Source: Tigriopus japonicus (Eukaryota > Arthropoda > Copepoda > Harpacticoida > Harpacticidae). Taken from it: a stretch of DNA of 64,000 nt. Shown here piece by piece: positions 12,701 to 25,163 of the stretch. How positions within the stretch are numbered: position 1 is the first letter of the stretch; every line of letters starts with the position of its first letter. The notes beneath the pieces are model-generated. The model worked only from the letters and a program-made list of their open reading frames with translations. It searched no databases and had not been told where the DNA came from. The translations under genes and the position numbers were made by a program. The stretch lies in NCBI GenBank assembly GCA_010645155.1, contig JAAGOF010000109.1, positions 1,439,898-1,503,897 on the forward strand. The letters are read 5' to 3'.

Positions 12701-14346
12701 AGCAGCATTTTGAATGGATGATAAAATGAAAATATATAATGAAAAGTAAAAGATAGGGGCATATGAGACTGCATTTGGGCAGAGATGGCTTTAGGTCATC
12801 GCAAATCAACTTTGTTTTGCTGTCCACATTATGCGCTTGGCAGACGCAAGTGAAATTTCAACGTAAGTCAAGTTTTTCCAGACCAAAATATACACCAAGT
12901 TTAAAGCTTCCCTGGATATAACCTAAGAATATTTCTCGATTTAAGACAAACGCTCCTACTGAAGGACGATTTAATCAGATTGGGTTACATATTTCATGGT
13001 AAAAATAACAAAAAATGGTTTTGCACTAACTTTTCTCGGCTCTTATTTCAGAAGTTTGATACGCTTCTTTGGGTAAAAACCTTTCGATCTCGTTACTTAA
13101 AGCCATGATACTAAGAGTCAATAAGTGAAAGATGATCTCTCCCTCTCTCTAATGGCAAAATGCTCATTACATAACCCTCAAAAGAAGCTTTTTTGAGCGA
13201 AAATAGAACGATTACTGACCTAATTCCGATCGCTTGCCCGAAGGATTCGTGACCACCTTTTGCGGCTTAGGCGTGACCGACAAAGCCGGAAACGGCTGCT
13301 TAGCCCGATCCGACCGCGGCGGAGCCACATCCGCCGACGGCGTCGACTCCGTCAAATCCACCACCGGCGGTTGAGCGGGCGAAACCCGCGAAGATGGCGG
13401 CGGCGCGGGCGCGGGAGTGCCGCGAACCGGCACAGCGTTGGGGACGGGTCGACGGGCACGATAGGTCGAACTCGCGCGCGGTGCAGGCGCGGGAGTGGGT
13501 CGAGGAGCGGCGGGAGCTAAGAGAAAAAAATCATGATGAAAGTCAATTTGTGTGGCAAGGATTATCGATGGTTCATTTACCGGCGGCCAATCGAGGAGCG
13601 GTGAGACGAGGCGTGGAGACTCGAGGTCCGGGTAAACGAGGCGACGACATGATCATGCGAGTGCCGGCCATTCGAACCGGCAAAGGGGCACGACTGACCG
13701 AATTGGGCAAAGAGGTGAGCACCGTGGAGGTGCCCATAGCGGTCGAGGCGTTGATGGTCCCCAAAATTCGGCCCGTACGTGGGTCTAATAAATAGCGGAA
13801 CCCTGTGGGCACGTTAGCCGGATTGGTGATGGGACTGCGAACGCTATTGGGCAACACACCCACGGGCACTCGCGGTAAATTGAGCGGAACGGTCGGCAAC
13901 GGCGGTAATCGCGGACCAGAAGTGGTCACGTTATTAGTGGTCACGGTCGTGGTGGTCGTAATGCGGAATTCGACCTGCCCGTTGTCTTGCGGCGTGATGC
14001 GGGCACCCGCAGCCGCCAGATTCTCTAACTTCTTCATGCTCTCGCCGAATTCACGGGCTAACCGTTGAGCATTTTTGAGTTGGGCCTCTTCTAGCGGCTC
14101 ATCAGAACAGCTCATGTACAATGGAACATCGTGACGAACCCGCATTTGAGAAGCAGGTCCGGATCGTCGAATCGCGGTTCGAACCACTGCCACCACCGGT
14201 GTGGCCTGGGAATCAACCGGTGGCGACATGTTGACCACGGCGGTTGAAGATACGGGTGGATCGACTTGTACGGGCTCATCGTCGTCCAATAGACACACTT
14301 CCACGGGCTCACCTGACCCATTGGTGGTTTCGGGCTCGCCCACCAT
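6777..14346 (-). CDS. POGZ-like zinc-finger protein with a degenerate Merlin transposase domain
   Basis: Nine exons, all GT-AG with closing phases: 14346-13581, 13516-13220, 12620-12127, 12059-11763, 11388-11161, 9619-8764, 8178-7956, 7883-7702, 7627-6777; 1397 aa. Residues 1-354 are low-complexity and Pro-rich, with SUMO-interaction-like VCLLDDDE and VVDLTE. Residues ~355-690 align throughout with Merlin/IS1595 (ISXO2-like) transposases: SVFRGSIFEL, QYYQALRCVC, LGGPGKSVEV, GILDRHTGHIRL, VTD, and the C-terminal IQQFLDELTFRE. The first catalytic Asp is Gly (VEVG for VEID) and the final Glu is lost, so it should be inactive. Residues ~759-972 begin with DLESFYYG and carry six C2H2 fingers arranged as in human POGZ. 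Exons 7-9 continue with the POGZ-type YSTCC- and MAKHL-like segments. The C-terminal ~280 residues are Ser/Asp/Glu-rich. POGZ is a nuclear HP1-linked chromatin factor; a similar role is inferred. It lacks POGZ's pogo DDE domain in this model. Confidence 0.85.
10270..11137. mobile_element. non-autonomous hAT element in intron 5 of the POGZ-like gene
   Basis: Inverted ends TAGGGCTGAATATTTTAGGT / ACCTAAAATATTCAGCCCTA are flanked by the 8-bp duplication CTTATGAT at 10262-10269 and 11138-11145. The 868-bp interior has no transposase and repeats of CCTAAAA/TTTTAGG. It lies between exons 5 and 6 of the POGZ-like gene, with its duplication only 14 bp from the exon 5 donor site. A second copy occupies the start of the window. 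Confidence 0.9.
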
Positions 14347-15049
14347 GGTGTTCTACTCACTTCACGGAGCCTTGAGAGTGCCAGGCGTGATACCCAGATT
14401 GCCTACAGAATGTGTCTCACACTCAGCTGAAGAAAAAATCTGGCCTTGCAACGCCAGCCGCATTGATTTTGTGGCATTTCCGCCCTCGGCCCAATCTGTG
14501 GAATGGGTGTAGCTGGGGAAATTCTGCCCACCGGCCCAGATTGGCGATTGGCCGCAAAAAAGCCGTAAATATGAAGCTGCTTCAGGGATGAAATTCAGAG
14601 CCAAATCGGGGCTGAAAAGGGAGGATGAGGGGTTATTGGTGGGTGGTGGTGGTTAATGTTTGCGTCAGTATGAGAAAAGGAGTTTAGCCAGATAGATTGG
14701 GGCGTAATGTAATCCCAATTGTGATTGAAATGGCCCCTAAAGGAGCTTTTATGGATCCGGATGAGCCCTGAAGACCATGCTGGAGATACCATGAGAAAAC
14801 AAGATTGGCATTCTTCTCAGCTTCTTGGTGTTTGACCAAAACAGGGAGTTTTGGTTTGTGCAAAAAGAGGCCAAAATAACATCTGATTGAAGATTTCCAT
14901 GTTTTAGTGACTGCTAACATCTAGAAATTAAAAAAAAAACATTTTTAGGGGGAAAATGAAAAGCTTTTGCAAGCTCGGCACAACGGAAGCGACAAACTCA
15001 GGTTTACAATTACATTTCGCCAGAGGGCGCAATGTACTACAATTGTCGC
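14347..15049. other. upstream region of the POGZ-like gene and part of an older repeat
   Basis: This divergent spacer between the POGZ-like gene and COPZ probably holds both promoters. No TATA box was recognised. From about 14990 it contains the left half of an old repeat whose uninterrupted relative is at about 37266-37500. Confidence 0.45.
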
Positions 15050-15057
15050 GTAAGTGA

Positions 15058-15355
15058 TAGTGATGTGTTTCGAACCGGGAGTGCTGCCATTTTTTACTCG
15101 GAAGTTTATCATTGTCGATTAGGGAAGGTTGTTTTGAACGTTTTTAAAAAGACCTAAACAGGGACCAATTTGGCATCACTCGAACTAGTTCGATTTCGAG
15201 TTCCATCAGTAGTTATACTTTTGGATTTCGAGTTGGCAGTGCTGCCATATTATATGGGGTCTCTAGTTGAGAAGATTAGTTGGGGGTCAACTTTTTGACC
15301 TTAAAATCCAAAGTGGCAAAACTCGGCCAAAAATCCAACTCGAAACACATCAGTA
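15058..15355. mobile_element. hAT-type MITE, 298 bp
   Basis: Ends TAGTGATGTGTTTCGA and TCGAAACACATCAGTA are inverted repeats with one mismatch. The exact 8-bp duplication GTAAGTGA lies at 15050-15057 and 15356-15363. No coding capacity. It interrupts an older repeat: flanking sequence 14990-15049 and 15364-15480 rejoins to match 37300-37500. Confidence 0.88.
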
Positions 15356-15363
15356 GTAAGTGA

Positions 15364-16052
15364 GTGCAAGGCAGGCAACGACGCACCCAAAAAATCAGCT
15401 TAACAGTTGTTAAGAATTTTGCTGCATACCTGTAGACAGCCGGGTGGCGGCCCAAGCAAGCCTTAAATCAACGTACTCCCCCTGGTGGGATTGGGCATTA
15501 CAAAGTTAAGTTTTTTCTTGTTTGGGGTTTTTTGAAAAACAAAAGCACAAATCACAATCCAGTTTGTGATTGGGGGGTTGGGAGGCCTCTTTAGCTCTGT
15601 TTTTTGAGGGGAAGGAGGTAGTTTAACGTTATTGTTAATTACAGGAGTGTCCCTGAAATGCACTCTTTCCAAAATGTTTCTTGACTTGCTCTGGTCTAAA
15701 TGTCTAACTTTAGATGTTTTTTTTTAAAGACCAACCCCTTACTGTCATTAAGAACTTAATGACAATAAGTTCATACTTTGTTCCGGTTAACACGTTTAAC
15801 AAATGTTTCCTAATATGCTTTCTTTAAAAGAATCCATTTCAACCCAAGAATCCCACCCATGAAGACTCCTAACTAGCCCGCCAGCCAGCCCTAACAGCCC
15901 TGCTAGCCTTGCCACGGCCATTCCCCTACAATGATTTCCTCATGACCCTCACTCATCTTAGCCGTGTTCTTGTGTTATTGACCACGTCAACTCAAAAATT
16001 TCATCGCTCTACATTGCGTTGCTTTCATCGCTCTTGGGATCTCAATTTCATC
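15364..16052. other. COPZ upstream region with old repeat half
   Basis: The first ~120 bp is the right half of the repeat split by the 15058-15355 MITE (GCAAGGCAGGCAACGACGCA, also near 37368). The rest is AT-rich sequence leading into the COPZ 5' UTR; no other gene was recognised. Confidence 0.5.
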
Positions 16053-19000
16053 ATGGACGGCATGCTTTTGGTGAGTTCAAATCGGTGGAAATGGCTCATG
16101 TTGGGCTTGACCGATCGTTGCTCGTTCCTTTTTCAGGCTCCTTCTTTATACGCCATCAAAGGGATCGCTATTTTGGACAATGACGGTCGTCGGATTTTGG
16201 CCAATTATTTCGATGCGGACGTGTTTCCCGGGATGAAGGAGCAAAAGGCCTTTGAGAAGAGCCTTTTTGCCAAAACGGCCAAGGCCAATGGCGAAATCAT
16301 CATGTTGGATGGCCTCACGTGCTTATATCGATCCAATGTGGACTTGTTCTTCTATGTCATGGGATCCGTTCATGAAAATGAGGTGAGAAACCAACTTACT
16401 CTGCATTCATTCTTATGACAGAGATGTTCATGTTTCAAATTTTCAATTCATTCCATTTTTCGTGGTACTGAGCAGACCCAAGCCGTATTTTTAAAGGGTT
16501 TTTGGGTGAGGTCATCTTGACTGATGTAACAAAAAAAGAGATTTATTTCGAAGGAATAAAAAACAGAGTGTTTAGAGAACGCTGGTTGAGTCAGGCTTGG
16601 ATCAAGTTTAACGATGAAAGAGGTAAATGGGCCATGTTGATAAAGTTTGAGGGTTCTTTCAAGAAAGAACGAGATTTTTCATGAGTCTCCTGAAAACTTT
16701 GGGTTATTCTTTCAGCTTTACATTTTGGACTTATTGTTCAAAAACAAGACAAATGAATCTTAAAACTTTGGAATAAGTTGATGATTGGTTTGCTTTCCCT
16801 CCTTGAATAATTTGTTGTTGACATAATTTAACCCAAACCGAGACCCAAACGAGAGCAAAAGCAAGATGTTACGTTTTCAGTATCGGTCACCTTATATTAC
16901 ATTTTCAAGCTGATGGTTGGATTCAGAACGGTTCACAGGGCTCTAGATAAGTGAAATATGTGCAGAGGTGGTCATTCATAGAATGCTTAGGTTCCTCTTT
17001 TCCATCCAAGAAGCAGTGTTGCAAATGTGTAACACCGGGCCTGCAAGAATTAACATTGATCCCGCATCAAATGATTTAGAAGTAACTGACCTACTGGTCC
17101 ATTTGACCACCCAATTTTTGCTATTTATTGTCTGAATTATCAGAAAATTAATCCAATTACATGCTACTAAGATATGAAAAGTTGTCCGGAAATTTGCAAT
17201 TTAAGCCTTGGCCGGCTTAAAAAACGAGTCACAACTGAAATGATAGCAAATATCCCAAAAAAGCTTCCGTTTTGTTTTTCATAGTTATTGTTGATGTCGG
17301 TGTTGAACTGCGTGTATGACTCTGTGAGTCAGATCTTGCGCAAGAATGTCGAGAAACGCGCCCTGTTCGACAATCTAGATATCATCATGTTGGCTTTAGA
17401 CGAGATCTGTGATGGTGGGATCATCCTGGAGTCCGATCCCAATGCCGTGGTGTCCCGAGTGGCACTCCGCACAGATGACATTCCCTTGGGAGAGCAGACG
17501 GTGGCTCAGGTATGTGTGGATGGAAAGTTTTTTTTTTAAGAACGTTAGAGTATTTGGATATCTCTTTGGCAACAAAGTATAGGTCACACCGAAACCAATG
17601 TGACGAAATGAGCATAAGAATACCTACTTTTTTTGATACTTGATGGGGGTCGGAAAAGTATAACCATTTTTGTGTCTTTAGCAAGTTAGATTGTGAATAG
17701 TGATGGAAAAGGGCTCATAACCGAAACCGAAATTTTTAGCCGAAAGAGGGCTTAACCGAAACTGAAACCACAAGCAGCTGACTACTAAATTTTATAAATG
17801 CAAAATTCACCTTAAAATTTTCAATTGCTTATGTGTTCTATGTTGGGAAGTCGCAGTTTTTGAAAAAAAAAAACTTAAATTTCCGAGGTTTTTAGACCAC
17901 ACCATTTTCACTTTTGTTGCCAAACTCCCATCTTTTAAAGTGCATGTCTGCTTTCGGTTCCGGAAAATCGGACATAACCGAAAACGAAACCGAAATTTTG
18001 GCCGTAATTTCAGCCGAAAGTGCTCTCGGTCCATCACTTATTGAGAATAACTCGAGCTTTATAATTGCACTTCTTTCAGAGTCAATTTAAAAAAACAACT
18101 GTTTCATTGCATTAACCATTTAAGATTTAATGCCGTATTTCTAAGAAAGAAACTGCGATATGGATTTAGTCCACGAACCCCCCCGGAAAAGTGGACATTC
18201 TTCAAGTTTTATAATATTTGTCATTGCCAGCATTTTAGGGCAAGCAGCCAATTCAGCTTAATTTGCCAACAGGCAAGCTGATCTTTTTCGAAACAGTAGA
18301 GAGATTACTAGCTTTCCAGCATCTTTTTGAAGTGATTAAATCTGAGTTCCGACCATAAAAGACCATAAAGTACCTTTGATTATCAAATGTAATGTCTTGT
18401 GTCAGAGTTTTCAGTAAAAATGATTGGTTTTGAGCGAGTTGCAAGGGTTAAAATATGATTTAAAAGTTCTAGTCAAGAATTTATTTTTTTCAGGCCCCTT
18501 GATCATTTTTCACTTTGGGTGCAGAATTCTGACTAAAACTAGTCATACACACTCGAGATTCGTGGAAGGTTTTAGTTTGATGATTTTTCATAGCAATAGT
18601 TCATAATGAACAACAGGCTACTCACATATATCAAAATTGCACACTAATAATTTTAACAAGTTGTTAATTTTAAACAAGAGCATATTTTTCCGACTCGCAA
18701 AGAGCATTTTTTTCCCTTTTACAATAAAGGTCGAGTTCTGAGTTCTGAGCCCTTGGACGAGTTTTACGTCACATTAGTTCTGGTGTTGTCCGCATTTAAC
18801 TTTGGGCATTCACCTAAAGCCTTCGGTAATTCTTTATTTGTCAAGGTTCAAGCCAAGATTGGGGCCAAGATGGCGGCCACATCAGCCGTAAGTGTGAAAT
18901 TGGACGGGATTTTTAGTTTGGCAGACTTGTAACGGGTTCAATTGGGCTTACTGTTTTGGATAAGGTTCCGTGTTCCTTTTGTAATATTTTGTGATCTTTT

Positions 19001-19144
19001 TTTCTTCTGGATTTTGGGGCGAGAAGGAAGGAATTGAGTATCCCCGAGCTATTTCATGCCTCGTGTGTTCAATGATATTTATCGTTTTCTTTCCAGGTGT
19101 TCCAATCGGCCAAAGAGCAACTGAAATGGTCCCTTTTGAAATAA
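16053..19144 (+). CDS. COPZ1: coatomer subunit zeta
   Basis: The zeta subunit is the small (sigma-adaptin-like, longin-fold) chain of the COPI coat on Golgi vesicles, pairing with gamma-COP. Exons: 16053-16070 (MDGMLL), 16137-16382, 17285-17509, an optional 18846-18887, and 19097-19144. Without the optional exon the product is 178 aa, as in other animals (~177). Conserved blocks are visible: [29 protein letters not shown] [54 protein letters not shown] and the C-terminal [12 protein letters not shown]. All introns are phase 0. The 42-nt fourth exon would add 14 residues between TVAQ and VFQSAKEQ, where relatives have none, so it is probably alternative. The first start codon is supported by the short MDGMLL exon followed by a strong GTGAGT donor. 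Confidence 0.94.
17699..18040. mobile_element. hAT-type MITE in COPZ intron 3
   Basis: Left end (T)AGTGATGGAAAAGGG and right end CTCGGTCCATCACTTA form imperfect inverted repeats, with internal repeated ACCGAAA motifs on both sides. Flanks TTGTGAAT (17691-17698) and TTGAGAAT (18041-18048) match at 7 of 8 positions, consistent with an aged hAT target duplication. It lies in the COPZ intron after exon 3. Confidence 0.65.
18846..18887 (+). other. COPZ1: candidate 42-nt cassette exon of COPZ
   Basis: Bounded by TTTGTCAAG upstream and GTAAGT downstream, in phase 0 on both sides. It encodes [14 protein letters not shown]. Skipping it joins TVAQ to VFQSAKEQ, the normal family sequence; including it keeps the frame open to the stop at 19142-19144. 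Inference only: use of this exon needs transcripts. Confidence 0.5.
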
Positions 19145-19949
19145 TGTGCTTGATAAGTTTACCAATATTTATGGTCCATCCCTTTGTTTTTGAATTAAAG
19201 TTTTTACCACTTTTTGATTACCGTTGGTGTCATTGTTTTATTTAAATCAAAGAGTGACCGAAAATAAGTAAGAATTTGTTGTTTTATTTTTGGAAATACT
19301 TGGCAATTTATCACAAATTACATCGAGATATGACGGAAATAGATGACTCAACGAAGAATTAAGATGTCCTTGAGTTGGTCAAAGATTCTACCTCGAGGTT
19401 TCATCAGTTTTTTTTAGAGAGGAGAACGAGTAAGTAAAAGAGACACGAGTATTTTGATTGTTCAAGTGCAAAAGCGGCGAAATGAGCAAATTTGACATTT
19501 TATTGATAAAGGTGACAACGCTAGGCCAGAAAAAAGCAGCTTTTTATCAACTTTCTCGAATTGCACAAATTGAGTGCTTTGCACAAAAAATATGGTAACT
19601 CCAGGGCTAAAACACTGAAAATTTGGGCCAGAAAGTAACTTCATGCGAGCCTTAGTTATCAGTGACGGGACACTAAGAGTTTTTAGGTTTAGGCAGTTTT
19701 GAGTACTGACTCAACTGTTTATATTTGAAACCGCTCTACTGTTAATGAATAAGGACTTCATTGTTCTTTAAAGCATTAGAGCATTTATTACGATTAGAAA
19801 AGTTCTTCATGATTTAGATCTGTAGGTGTTTTTGTCACAGTGGTGGTGAAGGCGCATGAATAGAATGAATAGATCAACATAAAAAACAACGCTGGGGAGG
19901 GCGTGGCTTGGATTAGTGTGAGAGTAAATAAGGTGGGTGGGTGAACGCG
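19145..19949. other. convergent 3' region of COPZ and CCT5
   Basis: Spacer between the two stop codons, expected to hold both 3' UTRs. No gene or bounded repeat was seen. Confidence 0.5.
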
Positions 19950-22891
19950 TTAGTTATCTCCAGGTGAACGGATGTCGTCAATCTTCAAGATCATCTTCAC
20001 GAGTTGAGTGGCCAACAAGATCTGAGACTTCTTACTGTGCAAAGTCTCCAAAACATGAGCCTTTCTCATATCTGAAATAATAATAAAGAAAAAATCAAAC
20101 ATTTATAAAACCCATATTTGTCAATTTGACCATTCCCGCTATGAACAAGCGTGCTGAAATTCAAGTTATTTCTTCAACAACAAAAAATGCAAAATCTTAC
20201 CGTTACTGCCCGCCCCCATGCAGTCCACGCCCAAAGCCGGGTTTTTCTCTGCCACTTGTTGAGCTTTGATCTCGGTGATGGTTCGGATTGGATCCAGACC
20301 CGAGTTCTCAGCCAAAGCCATCGGAATCATTTCCAAGGCATCGGCGAAAGCTCGGAAAGCATACTGCTCAATGGTCTTGATCTGAAACGAAAACGCAACA
20401 AGGATTGAATTTGGATTGCAGTGTTTGGGCATTGATTGGGTTCTTGGAAAGGGTTGGTTGGCTTCAGAACATTTAATAATCACGGTGTTCATTGGATTGA
20501 CAGATTAAATATGATTGATCATCATCTGAATAGGACTGGGATAAACAAATGTTATTTTAAACAACATACCTTGTCGGCTTCTTTACCCACAGCCAAGGCA
20601 CATGAGATCTCGGAAGCTCCTCCACCATAAACCACTCTACTATCGCGCACCAGATTTCGGACCACACACAACGCGTCGTGCATGCTTCGTTTGGCTTCAT
20701 CAATGATCTAAAAATAATGGAAGATTAAGCTGAAGGGTCTTTTGATAGAAGTTATTAGGTCTTATCCGAGAGTTCTGGTTCAGAATCAAAGGTAAAATCA
20801 TAGTGTTTTGGTCATTGGATTGACAGATAGGATAGTGCACATCATGTTTCGGTGATGTTGAGTTGTTATTTCTGGTTAAATGTGTGAAATTACCATTTGA
20901 GTGCCTCCGCGGAGGAAGATTGTGACGGCCTTGGAGTTCTGGCATTCCTCGATGACAAGCATGCGGTCCTTGGTGGTGCCAAAGGTCATTTCACGGACAA
21001 TTCCGGCTTTGCCGAGCTTATCCGCTGTCAGTTCTTGGAACCTAGGTACAATGCGACCTCCAGTTGCGATGGCGATCAACTGAAATAAGTGATAAATTAG
21101 AAAACTTGACTAGGTTGCGAGAGAATTTTACTAGGCATTTCCTCCTGAGCTCACTTCAACCTCTTCGAAATTTTGTGTGCATTGGCATCTTGAAACTTAC
21201 CTCTATTTCAGGCCCACCCACCCATCGGACAGCGGGGAGATTGCGTTGAAGCAACAGATGATTGGCTTCGTCATCAAAGCCCCATTGACAAATGGCCAGA
21301 GTGGCTCCGGCGTCTTTGACCTGTTTGACCATCTCGTCGAACTTCTCCAATTCGTATTTGCGGAGGAGACGATAATCCTCAACCGAGGTCACGTCCAACT
21401 TGTGCTTGGTCTTAGGTTTGGGAGGTTCAAATGGACAAGTCAGGATTGCCAACTTGACATCTTTGAGTTGCTATTAGAGAAGAGATGAGTATTGTTATTA
21501 ACAGGGAACAAACCGAAAGATTGTGTTATGTAAAAGATAGTTTAGATTACAGCTCCTTAAGAATCGATTTGTTCGCCACAATGGTGGATGACCGGGCCGT
21601 GGAATTGGCCCGGGTCCCAACCATTTTGGTAGTTTTCTCTGGCATGGGTCTGGCTACGGTATCTCATTGACCGAGATCCGAAGAATTCAATCATGCCCTC
21701 TCTCTCTTTGTCAGAAACTTTAATTCAATGTTACAAACACTATTTTTGAAGTCGATTAAAAAATTAAGAGGAATCAACGTGCTAGGGGTACGGGCGTTTT
21801 TTAAGTTAAAAAAGGTTTGAAAATTGAGGATTTTCAAAACAGACCCGGAGAAATCCGGATGTAGTTTGGAAAAAGGGGCATTTTTGCCTCGCAGAAATGG
21901 GTCGGTATTTTAAGTTTTGAACTAGCCAAGGTTCAACTACATGAGTAAATAATATTGACATTTGCCTGGACGTTACAAGATGAGTCACAAAATTATTCAT
22001 CACTTAAACGGGGCAAATTGTCGTGTTTGTGTTGACTAATTTTGCAACGCGTTCAATCAGCGATAAAAAACCTAGTCTGACGAAATAATCAAACCTAGCT
22101 CACCTTAGGCATTTGCGGATGCGAAAAGTCTTTGTCCACAATGACGCCCTTGACCAACATCGAGTCCTCCATACGACCGCCCACTTTGGCCTCCACCTTG
22201 ATCAGCTCAAAATTAACATCCCTCCGCTCAATATCGGCCACCGACAAAATGGCGTGGACGGCAATTTCGGCCATCTGTCGGTGACATTTATTGATAATTT
22301 TGGAACCCAACGTGGTCATGGCCGTTTCAATGAGGTTCTCCGGATTCTTAGGGTCCACCTCAAACTTATCGGCCACGGCGTCCAAATGTTCGACGGCGCA
22401 TTTGGCCGCCAATTCGAAGCCATCGGCGATCCGAATGGGGTGGATGCCCCGATCGATCAACGATTCAGCCTGTTCCAACAGAGCCCCGCATAAAACCACC
22501 ACGCCCGTGGTGCCATCGCCAATCTCATCATCCTGCGATTGCGACAACTGAACCATCAATTTGGCCACCTCGTGATCCACGTCCATCATTTTCAGAATGG
22601 TGGCGCCGTCATTGGTGATGGTGATATCGTTGTCCGAGCTCACCATGAGCTTGTCCAGACCCTTGGGACCCAACGAAGTGCGCAACGTGGACGAAATCGA
22701 GCGAGCGGCCATGATGTGACTCTAAAAAGAGGATTAGACATGGAGATGGAACGGATTTAGGTGGATTTGTGCCTCCTTACTTTGATGGCATCTTTGCCGG
22801 TTAATCGGTTTTGATTGCCTTGATCGCGGAGGATGAGAAACGGACGACCGAACTCGTCGAAGGCCAAGCTTCCGATGGAATTGGCCGCCAT
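19950..22891 (-). CDS. CCT5: T-complex protein 1 subunit epsilon (CCT5)
   Basis: CCT5 is one of eight paralogous subunits of the cytosolic TRiC/CCT ring that folds actin, tubulin and other proteins using ATP. Seven exons: 22891-22781, 22721-22104, 21470-21201, 21079-20894, 20707-20570, 20381-20201, 20071-19950. All junctions are GT-AG and phases close, giving 541 aa, the usual family length. Visible signatures: [16 protein letters not shown] at the N-terminus, [11 protein letters not shown] near residue 52, [24 protein letters not shown] at 105-114 (ATP binding), [69 protein letters not shown] and the C-terminal MILKIDDIR. These are epsilon-specific rather than beta or theta. The start ATG follows an ATTGTCGATC context and matches the family N-terminus. 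Confidence 0.96.
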
Positions 22892-24708
22892 GATCGACAA
22901 TCAACGGATGCAAGAGATATTTGCGGATTCGCGAACCAGGTGGAATCCACAAAGATTTTGTTGGATCACTTTCGTTCGTTCGTACGATCAAACTCACGCT
23001 GTTGTAGGCAGTGTTGCCGAGATGGAAAGTTGATGAAAGTGCCAGGAAGAGAAGTTGCGGTGCGTCACTGAATGCCTGGTTGATGAAGCTGAAGCATTAT
23101 AATAAGGAGTTTGATGAACATTTTTTGAATGGTCTTGAATTTTGTCTCTTAATGAATGTATGCCCATGCCGACGCTTTTTTTTGCAAAACGAGGGACAAC
23201 TGACATGCGTTTTTCCAGTCTCGTGTGGGTTTACGTATTATGACAAGTCATTATCTGACTTGTATGTAGTAAAAGGGAATTCCCAATTTTACCTTATGAC
23301 AATTTTTCATGCAGTGTTTGGGGTGAACATCTTCACCATTTTCACATTTTATAATGCTTCTTTGACCATAATGATGCTTAATCCATCGCAAGTACAAAAT
23401 GAGGGGGAACGAAGCCAAGATGAAATTCAAGATTTAGATCAACGGTTTGAATTGATCTCCACATCATTTAGAACAAAAAAAAAAACAGAAGATGTTTGTA
23501 ACATGAGGTTATATAAAGTTTTTTTTTTGCTTTCAGAAGCACGTTTTACAATGCGCTTTGATATGATACTTCCGATACTTCAGTTTGCAAAAATGTATCC
23601 ACAAAGCCATGGGGATAGAGCAAAAATAATGCCAAAGATAAGTTTATGAAGGTAGGATTTTTTTGAAATTTCCAAATGTATTCTGTTTTCATTTATTTTT
23701 TCAATCAGCTGTTTGAAATCTGTTTTAATTTATTGATTAACAATCAGGCATAGTTGAACTTGTTTTAATAATAATTTTTGATTACGTAAAAAAATCTTTG
23801 CTCTTTTTTATTTGGACTTGAAGAGCAAATCATTGCCAGACTATGGGATTAAGCCCCAATGGAGCAAAATGCAATAAATATGAAAAATGCTTGTCTTTAG
23901 GTAATTATAAGCATTTTAGAGGTCTTGGGCATGATCAGTCAGAATTTTGAACTTTGACAAATACTTGATTTTTCAAGTTTTTGACAAACATCAAAATAGA
24001 TTTTAAAAAATGCGAGGGAACCATGGTAGTTTCTTCATTCCAAGACTGGCAAAAACACACAAATTCTGTCGAGAACTGGTTTTGATTATCTTGGCTTCGA
24101 CTCTCCCAAAATGACATCCCTGTGCCACAAAAGAATTCTATCCAGCTGGACTGGAGTTTTGTCTTCTGGAACATTCCGCAGCTGAACTAAAGGTGACGAA
24201 AGCCATGTGTTCTGATGTGAAAGACACTCTTCAAAATATTCACTTGCCATCAATATCAACCTCTTTCTACTCGAAAAATCAAATGAATATTTTTCAAAGC
24301 CATTGCTTGATCTTTTAAGCTTAATTTACTTCGTTAAATGACCTTAACTAAAAGGCGGGCCTGAAGTTACCCTGAAAGTTTTGATGCCGGCTGGAGAAGG
24401 CTGGGTGAGTCATCTTTAGGGCTGGAAAAGAGTCATTAGCAACAGATTCGTTCCCGACTTTGTCGAGTCTTTGGAATCAAAATGTAATTCCATAATAACC
24501 GTCGATATGCATGATAACTTAAGTGGAAAATGACTAAGAATATTTTCAGAATCTTAGAATATTATTTAGACAGATTGGTGTCCCACGCTTTGGGCGACAC
24601 GCTTGGACATCCCTCTAGGAAGGGATTGGCGACACCGGACATTTTTGACCTCGACACCAAAACTTCCCACCTGCACATCATGACATGGACAACCAACATT
24701 GTTCATTC
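22892..24708. other. intergenic; CCT5 promoter side then repeat-rich DNA
   Basis: The first few hundred bases upstream of CCT5 must hold its promoter; no TATA box was recognised. A 212-codon open frame at 23011-23649 (+) has no recognisable motif and AT-driven composition, and is not called. Nothing else could be supported. Confidence 0.4.
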
Positions 24709-24715
24709 GCTCATG

Positions 24716-25156
24716 CAAGATGCAAGGAAATCATGGAGTGGGAGCGTAGCAATAAAAATTATTATTTCCAGCAGAAACGAACAAGTTCGTTCTTCTGCAA
24801 TAAGACCTGGCTTGCATTGAGAAGAACACGTATTTCAAATTTCAGCCCAATCGAATGCCGGAGTGAAAAGTTATGCCTTCTCAAACTTGGTACTGAAGAG
24901 AGCATAGAATGAATGAACTCGCCCTTTTGTGGTAAAACGATTACCACAAAAGTTCATTCATTCTTTGTAGGATTAGCAATGAACTTTGAGCGAGCCTAAC
25001 TTTTGTCTCCGACGTTCGATTGAGCTGAAAATAGAAATACGCATTCTTGTCAACATATGCAAGGTCTCATTTGCAGAAGAACGTAATTGAATTGTTCTTA
25101 CTGGAAATCATTATTCTCATTGCTAGCCTCCCACTCCATGATTCCAGTGCTTCTTT
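24716..25156. mobile_element. foldback (palindromic) element, copy 1
   Basis: Almost the whole 441 bp is one inverted repeat folding around AAAACGATTACC near 24935. The ends carry GGAGTGGGAG / CTCCCACTCC plus an imperfect terminal AAGAAGCA. Flanks GCTCATG (24709-24715) and GCTAATG (25157-25163) match at 6 of 7 positions. Homologous copies are at 29842-30291 and 49122-51254. No coding potential. Confidence 0.85.
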
Positions 25157-25163
25157 GCTAATG

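Noticed and set aside
23011..23649. 212-codon open frame on plus strand near CCT5
   Set aside because: No recognisable domain, AT-driven composition, and overlap with the CCT5 upstream region; likely chance.
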